Below are positions 1 to 5,067 of a stretch of 5,807 nucleotides of DNA, one piece after another (position 1 is the stretch's first letter; the number at the start of each line of letters is the position of its first letter). The DNA is from JACQXM01 sp964569425. Lineage in GTDB: Bacteria; Planctomycetota; Phycisphaerae; UBA1845. Location of the stretch: positions 1 to 5,807 of the forward strand of contig CAZMVD010000187.1 in the NCBI GenBank assembly GCA_964569425.1. The letters run 5' to 3'. The notes beneath the pieces are model-generated. The model saw only the letters and a list, made by a program, of their open reading frames with translations, made no database searches and had not been told where the DNA came from. The position numbers were made by a program, and so were the translations under genes.

Positions 1-304
1 TTTCCTCGAAAGGCACCGTCACCACAAACGCGCCCACCTTGTACTGATCGTCAACCGGTTCGCATTCGAAAACCAGGTGCGACTTGCTGTCCACGTCGGC
101 GATGCCGCGGATCTCATAGCTGAAACCGTCACGCAGGTAGATCAGCGTGCGCAGCACCAGTTCGTGGTGAAAAACCTGTGCCTGCGGGTGCGCTGCCGCT
201 TCCCCGGCTTCGAGGTCCGAGAAGTGCCGCTGAACGCAACGGCGCCGAGCTTCGTCCTGCTGTTGCTGGAATGCCGGACCGTGGAACCAATCATGATTGA
301 ACAT
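1..304 (-). CDS. Hypothetical protein, N-terminal part (runs off left edge)
   Basis: An open frame reads from an ATG at 304 leftwards through the window edge, giving 101 visible codons with no stop. It is preceded by GAGGTGAT, a good Shine-Dalgarno match close to the ATG. The protein starts MFNHDWFHGPAFQQQQDEAR. It then has a charged, Ala/Glu/His-rich helix-like stretch (about residues 12-45), followed by alternating hydrophobic and polar segments that look like beta strands (LVLRTLIYLRDGFSYEI near residues 50-64 and YKVGAFVVTVPFEE at the visible end). There is no signal peptide or membrane segment, so it is probably cytosolic. I do not recognise the family and assign no function. It is divergent from queG across a 182-bp spacer. 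The frame is well supported by its ribosome binding site, by protein-like composition and by the lack of a competing frame with those properties; the opposite-strand frames here look like shadows. Confidence 0.72.
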   Translation of the reverse strand, partial: MFNHDWFHGPAFQQQQDEARRRCVQRHFSDLEAGEAAAHPQAQVFHHELVLRTLIYLRDGFSYEIRGIADVDSKSHLVFECEPVDDQYKVGAFVVTVPFEE

Positions 305-392
305 ATCACCTCACTCGCCGCGCCGCCGACGCGGGATGCCCTGCATGGCCAAGCACGTCGAAGTTCCCCACAACACCGCGCCGCACGCGATC

Positions 393-408
393 GCCCGATA
401 AATCGGGC
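393..408. promoter_or_regulatory. Perfect 7-bp inverted repeat, possible operator
   Basis: The sequence GCCCGATAAATCGGGC has two perfect 7-bp arms around a 2-bp AA centre. As a dimer-binding site it is about the usual size; as RNA it would form a 6-bp stem with a UAAA loop. It lies about 80 bp before the queG start and 90 bp before the divergent gene. No T-run follows in either direction, so a terminator is unlikely. Regulatory function is an inference from position and symmetry only. Confidence 0.35.
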
Positions 409-420
409 AGAACCGTACCG

Positions 421-435
421 GCCGAGACAGTCGGC
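421..435. repeat. Small inverted repeat (5-bp arms)
   Basis: GCCGA and TCGGC flank a 5-base GACAG centre. The arms are perfect but short, and such repeats are common by chance in GC-rich DNA. It is listed because it sits 12 bp from the stronger inverted repeat in the same divergent spacer. Confidence 0.2.
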
Positions 436-486
436 GTCAATTACGCCTTTCGTTGTATCGGAACCCCGCGCGGCTACCATGCGAAC

Positions 487-1503
487 ATGACACCGGAAGA
501 TCGCAGTCGAATCGTGCACCACCAGGCCGAGCTGGCCCGGTTCGACCGCTGCGGCATCGCGCCGGCGCAGCCTATCGGACGTGCAGACTATCTACATGCC
601 TGGCTCGCGGCCGGGCGCGGGGGAAGCATGGACTATCTCTCGCGCCGCCTCGACATGCGCCGGGACCCCCGATCGCTGTTGGAAGGAGCCCGAAGCATCA
701 TCGTAGTGGCGTTGCTCTACTACCAGCCCGAACCGCCAACCCATACAGCCGGCGAAATCAGCCGGTCAACAGAATCGCCGACATCGGGGCCAAGTCCCGG
801 ATCTGCCCCAACCACGGCGGCCGAACCGTCCAGCGGACGGATCGCACGATACGCCTGGGGCGAGGACTACCACGAAGTGCTCAAAGACCGGCTCTTCGCG
901 TTCGCGCGCGCCCTGCGCGAACGGCTGAACGAACCGTTCGGCTTCAAAGTGTGCGTGGACACCGCGCCGATCGTGGAACGCGAAGTAGCCGCGCTGGCCG
1001 GCATCGGCTGGATCGGCAAGAACACCATGGTGCTCCACGAGCAAATCGGCAGTTTCTTCTTCCTGGGGGAACTGATCACCACGCTGGCGCTGGCCGCCGA
1101 CGAGCCCGCGGCCGACCATTGCGGCTCCTGCACCGCCTGCCTGGATGCCTGCCCGACCGCAGCGTTCCCCGCGCCCTATGAAATGGATGCTTCCAGGTGC
1201 GTCAGCTACCTGACCATCGAGCATCGCGGTGACATCGATGCGTCACTCGCGAACGGCGCCGGCGACTGGCTTTTCGGCTGCGATGTCTGCCAGGAAGTCT
1301 GCCCCTTCAACCGCCGACCGCCGACCACCCGCGAACCGCGCTTCGCGCCGCGCCCGCCCGCCCCGCGCGCCCCGCTCGATGACGTGCTCCGCTGGACGCC
1401 CGAAGACTACCGCGGCGCCCTGCGCGGCACGGCCATGAAGCGCGCCACCCTCGCCATGTGGCAGCGCAACGCGCGCCTCGTTCAAGACAATCAAAGTCGC
1501 TGA
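487..1503 (+). CDS. queG: Epoxyqueuosine reductase QueG
   Basis: QueG carries out the last step of queuosine synthesis, reducing epoxyqueuosine at tRNA position 34 (the GUN-anticodon tRNAs for Tyr, His, Asn and Asp) to queuosine, using cobalamin and two [4Fe-4S] clusters in the cytoplasm. The 338-residue product shows the N-terminal DUF1730-like region (GGSMDYLSRR near 45-54, IARYAWGEDYH near 119-129), VDTAPIVERE with D158 as the likely counterpart of the family's catalytic acid, and GIGWIGKN at 172-179. All eight cluster cysteines are present: C212, C215, C218, C222, C238, C265, C268 and C272. It ends soon after GTAMKRATLAMWQRN, so it is shorter at the C-terminus than E. coli QueG (about 380 residues). 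A Ser/Thr/Pro-rich insert occupies about residues 84-117. The ATG at 487 lacks a clear ribosome binding site but gives the expected N-terminus. No other queuosine gene is in the window. Confidence 0.96.
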   Translation: MTPEDRSRIVHHQAELARFDRCGIAPAQPIGRADYLHAWLAAGRGGSMDYLSRRLDMRRDPRSLLEGARSIIVVALLYYQPEPPTHTAGEISRSTESPTSGPSPGSAPTTAAEPSSGRIARYAWGEDYHEVLKDRLFAFARALRERLNEPFGFKVCVDTAPIVEREVAALAGIGWIGKNTMVLHEQIGSFFFLGELITTLALAADEPAADHCGSCTACLDACPTAAFPAPYEMDASRCVSYLTIEHRGDIDASLANGAGDWLFGCDVCQEVCPFNRRPPTTREPRFAPRPPAPRAPLDDVLRWTPEDYRGALRGTAMKRATLAMWQRNARLVQDNQSR

Positions 1504-1519
1504 ACCGCTGCCACGGCAA

Positions 1520-1543
1520 CCGACGCCGCCCTTTCGGCATCGG
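1520..1543. terminator. Hairpin between convergent queG and lemA, possible terminator
   Basis: Arms CCGACGCCG (1520-1528) and CGGCATCGG (1535-1543) flank a 6-base loop. On the plus strand there is one C-A mismatch. On the minus strand this position becomes a U-G wobble, so the stem is fully paired for lemA transcripts. It lies 16 bp after the queG stop and 18 bp after the lemA stop, where a shared terminator is expected. No T-tract follows on either side, so intrinsic termination is unproven. Confidence 0.35.
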
Positions 1544-1561
1544 AAGGCACCGGCCGCTTCG

Positions 1562-2260
1562 TCAACCGCCCGATGTGGGCTTGGAAAAATCAACCTTGGG
1601 CACCGCCCGCGCCTCTTCCGTGATCTCGAAATACTCCGCCGCCGAGACCCCCGCCATCGACGCGTACACGCGCCCCAGTAGTGACCGAATGAAGACGTTG
1701 AGTTCCTTCACCTTCTCGTTGTACCGCATGCGCTCCACCGCCAGGCGGTTCTCGGTGCCCTCCAGCGTGTCTTGCAACTTTAGAAAGTTCTCGTTGGACT
1801 TCAGCTCCGGATAGGTCTCGCGGAGCACCAGCAGGCGCGACAGCGCCGACTCAAACGTGCCGGCCGCCTGCGCCTTCTCACCTGTGGTCTTGGCCTGAAA
1901 ATAGGATTCGCGCGCCTTGGCAATGCCCAGGAAAACGTCCTGCTCCTGCGCCGCGACACCTTTTACCGTTTCGACCAGGTTGGGCAGCATCTCGTAGCGG
2001 CGCTGCAACTGGCTCTCCACCTGCGCCCACGCACTCTTGACGCCTTCATCCAGACCCACGGCCCGGTTGTAGCCGCCGTACAGACAGCCTCCCACCATCA
2101 CCATGCCGCCGATGCCGACCAACACCAACACACCCAGCACTTTGCCAATGCTCATGGTTGACCCTCGCACCGGAGCAATCCCCGCTCCGCAAGATGGACA
2201 AAACTTCGCGCGTCGCCGAACCGCGGCGCCGCACGACGGACACTGGTTACCATTTTCCAC
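1562..2260 (-). CDS. lemA: LemA family membrane protein with N-terminal zinc ribbon
   Basis: LemA proteins are small, helical, membrane-anchored proteins of poorly defined function, often encoded beside TPM-domain proteins. The LemA core is clear: YNRAVGLDEGVKSAWAQVE (64-82), LQRRYEMLPNLVETVKG (85-101), YPELKSNENFLKLQ and YNEKVKELN further on, and a C-terminal ITEEARAVPKVDFS. A hydrophobic segment at about 38-60 is the membrane helix. I chose the GTG at 2260 (232 residues) over the ATG at 2155 (197 residues, the usual LemA length). The extra 35 residues hold a textbook zinc ribbon, with CPSCG at 7-11 and FCPSCG at 20-25 (C7, C10, C21, C24), and the GTG follows AGGAGGTG by 6 bases. The gene overlaps the TPM gene by 14 bp, implying translational coupling. 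The ATG at 2155 also has a modest GAGGG upstream, so a second start cannot be excluded. The frame runs open to 2308, but that part is a shadow of glycine codons. Confidence 0.93.
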   Translation of the reverse strand: MENGNQCPSCGAAVRRRAKFCPSCGAGIAPVRGSTMSIGKVLGVLVLVGIGGMVMVGGCLYGGYNRAVGLDEGVKSAWAQVESQLQRRYEMLPNLVETVKGVAAQEQDVFLGIAKARESYFQAKTTGEKAQAAGTFESALSRLLVLRETYPELKSNENFLKLQDTLEGTENRLAVERMRYNEKVKELNVFIRSLLGRVYASMAGVSAAEYFEITEEARAVPKVDFSKPTSGG

Positions 2261-3086
2261 CGGCGCCACCTCCTCCAAATCCACCGCCACCGCCAAAAGA
2301 CCCGCCAAAGCCGCCCCCGAACCCGCGCCCGAAGCCGCTGCTGAATCCCCCGCCGCCCCAGCGCGCGCGTCCCCCGCCCAACGTACGCCCCAGCATCTGA
2401 CCGAGGATTATGGCATCCCAGCCTCTCCCTCCCCACAGTCTGCGACGCCCGCGCCGCCGCATGGACGACACAATCAGCAGGAAAACGATCAATGGAATGA
2501 TCCCCGCGAACAAACCGCCGCGCGGCGCGCCGTTCGGTGCGCGCACCCGCTGCGCCGGCAGGCCGGTCAACGTCACATTCTCCGCCTCGGCGATTTTATT
2601 GGCGACCGCCACCACACCCTGAAACAACCCTTCAGAGAAACGACCCTGGCGAAACGCGGGCACCATCACCTGCCGCCGCAGCGTGCCCAGCCAGGAATCG
2701 GGCAATACCGCCTCCAACCCGTAGCCCACGTGAATGCGGTCCTCGCGGTCACCGATGGCCACGGCGATAAGCACGCCGTTGTCCTTGCCCCTGCGGCCCA
2801 GCTTCCAGCGCTCCGCGTGGCGATGGACGAACGAGAAGAAATCCTCGCCGGCGGTCGTACGCACGGTCAGCACCTTGACCTGCGCCGTGGTTTTCTGTTC
2901 CAGCTCGCGCAGCCAGTTTTCGAGCTGACCCCGCTGCCCGGCTTCGATCACGCCCGCGGCATCGACCACGTAGCTGCCGGGGTCGTCAATGGTCACCGCC
3001 GCGCGCACCGGTCCGGCGACCAGCAGCACCGTTCCGCAGATCGCGCTCAGCAACAGAGGCACAGCCGTCCCGCGCTTACCAGTCAT
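2247..3086 (-). CDS. TPM-domain (YgcG-like) secreted membrane-tethered protein
   Basis: The 279-residue product has a signal peptide (hydrophobic core about 8-25, likely cleavage after VRA at 29), then a TPM_phosphatase domain (about 35-167). Typical features are YVVDAAGVI at 39-47, GKDNGVLIAVAIGDREDRI at 100-118 and VGYGLEAVLPD at 120-130. A second membrane helix follows (about 192-208), then a basic stop-transfer segment (RRRGRRR, 210-216), which places the domain in the periplasm and the tail in the cytosol. The last 45 residues are glycine-rich with Phe spacing and end GGAGGKW, like the tails of many TPM/YgcG proteins. Some TPM proteins are phosphatases in plant chloroplasts (TLP18.3); bacterial roles are mostly unknown. 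I chose the ATG at 3086 because it starts the signal peptide and has AAGG six bases upstream; it overlaps the preceding gene by 11 bp. The frame is open further upstream, but that part is a shadow of the neighbour. Confidence 0.92.
   Translation of the reverse strand: MTGKRGTAVPLLLSAICGTVLLVAGPVRAAVTIDDPGSYVVDAAGVIEAGQRGQLENWLRELEQKTTAQVKVLTVRTTAGEDFFSFVHRHAERWKLGRRGKDNGVLIAVAIGDREDRIHVGYGLEAVLPDSWLGTLRRQVMVPAFRQGRFSEGLFQGVVAVANKIAEAENVTLTGLPAQRVRAPNGAPRGGLFAGIIPLIVFLLIVSSMRRRGRRRLWGGRGWDAIILGQMLGRTLGGGRARWGGGGFSSGFGRGFGGGFGGSFGGGGGFGGGGAGGKW
2258..2274 (-). promoter_or_regulatory. lemA ribosome binding site inside TPM-gene glycine codons
   Basis: Reading on the minus strand, AGGAGGTG is followed by GCGCCG and then the GTG start at 2260, an almost ideal Shine-Dalgarno match and spacing. 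The same bases encode glycine residues in the tail of the upstream TPM protein. This decides the lemA start in favour of the zinc-ribbon form. Caution: glycine-rich coding is naturally purine-rich, and similar runs occur elsewhere in this tail. Confidence 0.55.
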
Positions 3087-3816
3087 TGACCGCCTTTCCC
3101 AGGAAGTCGATATCACGATACAGCCGCTCGAACTCCGCCCAGTCATGGGGAGCGTGCTCGTCCAGCGCATCTTGAATGCCCGGAAAGGTCCGCTCCAATC
3201 GGCGTTCCAGCGCGGCCAGCATCGCACGTTCAGCGCGCTGCTCGCAATCGCCCTTGAGCCACAGCAGCCCGCGCAGCGTACGCACCAGCCCCCCGGCCAG
3301 ATCGAGTTCGACCGACGTCAGAAACTGCTCATCCCCCGCCGAAGCCAGCAGCCCCTGGCGCATGGCCAGCGTAAGCGTCTTGAGTTCGCGTTCGCATTGC
3401 AGACGCATGTGTGACGCCTCGAACGTCAGCGCCGCAAAATAATCCTCCCCGAACACCGTCACATGGCACTGTTGGATAGCCAGCAGCTCCAGCGGAAACG
3501 TATCGAGCGAGGCGCGAATGTATTCGGGCGTCATCACCAGCGGCGCAGTGATCCGCTCGCACGCCAGCTCCGGCCCGCGCTCCGCCAGCCGCCGCAACAA
3601 TCCCAGATCGACCCCCTCCGTCACCACCACGCTCTGAACCAGGTGCCGCGCGGGATCGAACGCCGGCGTCACGACGTGCCCAAACAGCGTAAGGGCCCGG
3701 GCAGTCGCGCCGAATATGTCTTGCAGCGTCCGGGCATAGACCTCTACGCGCTCACGGTACTCAGCACCAACGGCCGCGGCGTGATCACGTGCATCATCCA
3801 TGAACTTCGTCCCCAT
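3076..3816 (-). CDS. Cytosolic protein, possible degenerate nucleotidyltransferase fold
   Basis: This 246-residue protein has no signal peptide or membrane segment. I do not recognise it with certainty. Its layout resembles DNA polymerase beta-type nucleotidyltransferases: a helix, then LTLFGHVVTPAFDPARH (42-58) where active members have a GS motif followed by an Asp-x-Asp, then a hydrophobic strand (SVVV, 62-65). TPEYIRASLDTFPLELL (96-112) and HVTVFGED (118-125) follow, then a long helical region rich in Glu, Arg and Leu. The GS position reads GH and the acidic pair is missing, so it is probably catalytically dead if the fold is right. It is the first gene of the block with the TPM gene and lemA, overlapping the TPM gene by 11 bp. 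Start choice is uncertain: ATG 3816 has GGCGG seven bases upstream, ATG 3801 has GGGGA, and a GTG at 3858 has none. The frame stays open back to the previous gene. Confidence 0.8.
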   Translation of the reverse strand: MGTKFMDDARDHAAAVGAEYRERVEVYARTLQDIFGATARALTLFGHVVTPAFDPARHLVQSVVVTEGVDLGLLRRLAERGPELACERITAPLVMTPEYIRASLDTFPLELLAIQQCHVTVFGEDYFAALTFEASHMRLQCERELKTLTLAMRQGLLASAGDEQFLTSVELDLAGGLVRTLRGLLWLKGDCEQRAERAMLAALERRLERTFPGIQDALDEHAPHDWAEFERLYRDIDFLGKAVNDW

Positions 3817-3928
3817 TACATGCCCGCCCGCGCGGCGCGGCTCAATGACCTTGTACACCAGATCGGCCCGCGGGGCGATGATAATCGCGCCACAATCTTG
3901 GAATCGCCATTCCGCGCGGCAATCGCCG
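3817..3928. other. Spacer between metallopeptidase gene and three-gene block
   Basis: This 112-bp stretch separates two minus-strand genes. A small GGAAT/ATTCC hairpin at 3900-3913 lies 15 bp after the metallopeptidase stop, but it has no T-run. A TATCAT resembling a -10 lies in the minus-strand reading, without a good -35. Part of this spacer may be coding if the downstream gene starts at the GTG at 3858. Whether the block has its own promoter here or is read through from 4846 cannot be decided. Confidence 0.4.
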
Positions 3929-4846
3929 TCAATGCCGGTTCACGAAAGCCAGCCACTGAGGAACCAACGCCGCTCGCAGTTCCGCGCCGAACCGCTCGTC
4001 GGTGATCCGCGACACATCCGCCGCGCTCCGCGCCTTGCCAAGAGCCTGCAAATAGCCGCGCAGGTGCTCTTTGCCGGCGCGATCATGCAGCATGAACGCC
4101 GTTAGGGTATAGGCCTGTGCATACATCAACGCACGCCGATCGTAGTCGGTCCCCGGAACCGGCGCGCGCTGATAAAACACCGCGGGCGTCGCGCGCATGA
4201 GCTGGTCGAGCGGAATCAATTCGCGCACGCCCGCCGCATCGCGCACCACCTGGAAGAACGCCGAAACCGGGCGATCGAACACCAGCCCCCGCGCCGTGGC
4301 CCGCGCCGTGCCGTAATAGGTCGCCAGCCCCTCGTTGATCCACACCGGCGTCAGCGGCAGGTGACGATCTACAAATTGGTGAAACGCCTCGTGGAACAGC
4401 ACCTCGTAAGTCTGCGACATGTCCGGGTCGTCGCGAATAATCAGCAGCCTGACGCCGGGCACGTACAACCCGCGCGTGTGCTCGGCATGACCCTGGAAGT
4501 AGGCGGCGGTGAACTCGTCGTACTCCCGGGCCGCAGCCAGAATGACGACGCGATGGCGCGTATCCGGCTCGCCCTCCGGAGGGCCCGCCGCCGGGCTCGG
4601 CGCAACCTCCCGGCCCAGCAGCTCCAGAAACCCAGAGGCATACTCGGCGTGAATGAACTCCAGACACCGGCCATACTCCGCGAACCGTTCGGCGCTCACG
4701 GTTCCCGCCAGGGCATAATGCGCCGTACGGTGGCGGATGTGCAGTTTCTCAACGTCGTCCCGCAGATCGCGCTGCGGCGCCTGGGCGAAAACGGTCGCAC
4801 CGATCATGGCGACCCAGAAACCTGCGGCAGGCGTACGCATGGGCAT
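3929..4846 (-). CDS. Secreted putative zinc metallopeptidase (DUF1570/peptidase MA-like)
   Basis: The 305-residue product has an N-terminal signal sequence (hydrophobic about 8-21, cleavage probably near FAQA at 20-23), so it is exported. The catalytic signature of gluzincin metallopeptidases is complete: HEAFH at 152-156 (H152 and H156 as zinc ligands, E153 as the catalytic base) and WINEGLATYYG at 169-179, with E172 as the third zinc ligand. The order, spacing and WxNEGxA form match DUF1570 and peptidase-MA-like proteins. Substrate is unknown. A Pro/Ala/Gly-rich stretch at 82-94 looks like a loop. The C-terminal half is mostly helical, with AYTLTAFMLH and a terminal LVPQWLAFVNRH. Two starts are close together: the GGGGAG ribosome binding site is 3 bases from ATG 4846 but 9 from ATG 4840, so the true product may be two residues shorter. 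It is divergent from the glycosyltransferase gene. Confidence 0.88.
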   Translation of the reverse strand: MPMRTPAAGFWVAMIGATVFAQAPQRDLRDDVEKLHIRHRTAHYALAGTVSAERFAEYGRCLEFIHAEYASGFLELLGREVAPSPAAGPPEGEPDTRHRVVILAAAREYDEFTAAYFQGHAEHTRGLYVPGVRLLIIRDDPDMSQTYEVLFHEAFHQFVDRHLPLTPVWINEGLATYYGTARATARGLVFDRPVSAFFQVVRDAAGVRELIPLDQLMRATPAVFYQRAPVPGTDYDRRALMYAQAYTLTAFMLHDRAGKEHLRGYLQALGKARSAADVSRITDERFGAELRAALVPQWLAFVNRH

Positions 4847-4878
4847 CGACTCCCCGACCTTATCTCACAGCCACAGGG

Positions 4879-4907
4879 ATCATAAGGCGTTGGCGTCTTG
4901 CTTTCCA
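4879..4907 (-). promoter_or_regulatory. Candidate sigma-70-type promoter for the metallopeptidase gene
   Basis: On the minus strand, TGGAAA (4907-4902; four of six matches to TTGACA) is followed after 17 bases by TATGAT (4884-4879; five of six matches to TATAAT). Transcription would start near 4872, leaving a leader of about 25 bases with the GGGGAG ribosome binding site. Position and spacing are good, but the -35 is weak and the host's promoter consensus is unknown. Confidence 0.38.
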
Positions 4908-4950
4908 TGAATGCGTCCTTGGGCGAATCGAACCCGGCCTGTGCTGCGCG

Positions 4951-4973
4951 GGTCGGCCTATGCCGCGCCGACC
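4951..4973. repeat. Perfect 7-bp inverted repeat with 9-base loop
   Basis: GGTCGGC (4951-4957) and GCCGACC (4967-4973) form a perfect 7-bp GC-rich stem around nine bases. It lies about 95 bp before the glycosyltransferase start and could be an operator or leader hairpin. There is no adjacent T-run, so a terminator role is unlikely. It may be a chance repeat in GC-rich DNA. Confidence 0.3.
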
Positions 4974-5009
4974 GGCAGGGATACCATGCGATCGACCCCG
5001 GAGATGGAT

Positions 5010-5029
5010 GATCCGCAACCAGCCGGATC
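5010..5029. repeat. Perfect 6-bp inverted repeat before the glycosyltransferase gene
   Basis: GATCCG (5010-5015) and CGGATC (5024-5029) form a perfect stem around eight bases, ending 38 bp before the start codon at 5068. It could be a regulator binding site or a leader hairpin. Evidence is symmetry and location only. Confidence 0.25.
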
Positions 5030-5067
5030 GGGCGTGAAACTCCGTCCGTGCTCCGTAAGGGCGGAAA

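Larger units (their letters stand above)
305..486. other. Divergent intergenic region with two inverted repeats
   Basis: This 182-bp spacer separates the minus-strand hypothetical gene from plus-strand queG, so it should hold promoters for both. I see no convincing -35/-10 pair in either direction; a TTGTAT at 453-458 could act as a weak -10 for queG, but it lacks a recognisable -35 at the right distance. Two inverted repeats, at 393-408 and 421-435, are the only structured elements I see. They could be operators or leader hairpins. Confidence 0.5.
4847..5067. other. Divergent intergenic region with inverted repeats
   Basis: This 221-bp spacer lies between the minus-strand metallopeptidase gene and the plus-strand glycosyltransferase gene. 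It holds a plausible minus-strand promoter (4879-4907) and two inverted repeats (4951-4973 and 5010-5029), both on the glycosyltransferase side. I see no convincing plus-strand promoter. Open frames across it have no supporting ribosome binding site or recognisable protein, and I treat the region as non-coding. Confidence 0.5.

Noticed and set aside
453..1181. Plus-strand open frame of 242 codons overlapping queG
   Set aside because: It lies out of frame inside queG, whose product has complete family motifs. Its Arg/Pro-rich product is typical of an out-of-frame read of GC-rich DNA.
2275..2390. Proline-rich plus-strand repeat region
   Set aside because: It is the complement of the glycine codons in the TPM tail, not a separate repeat or gene.
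2152..2436. Minus-strand frame with repeated Trp/Arg residues
   Set aside because: This is the glycine-rich tail of the TPM protein read in another frame; the Trp-Arg repeats come from GGTGGA-type codons.
2103..3089. Long plus-strand open frame of 328 codons opposite the TPM and lemA genes
   Set aside because: It is antisense to two clearly recognised proteins, is rich in Pro/Arg/Gln/His as expected for a shadow of GC-rich coding, has no recognisable domain and lacks a supporting ribosome binding site.
3900..3913. GGAAT/ATTCC hairpin after the metallopeptidase gene as a terminator
   Set aside because: The stem is only 5 bp and no T-run follows on the minus strand, so intrinsic termination is not supported.
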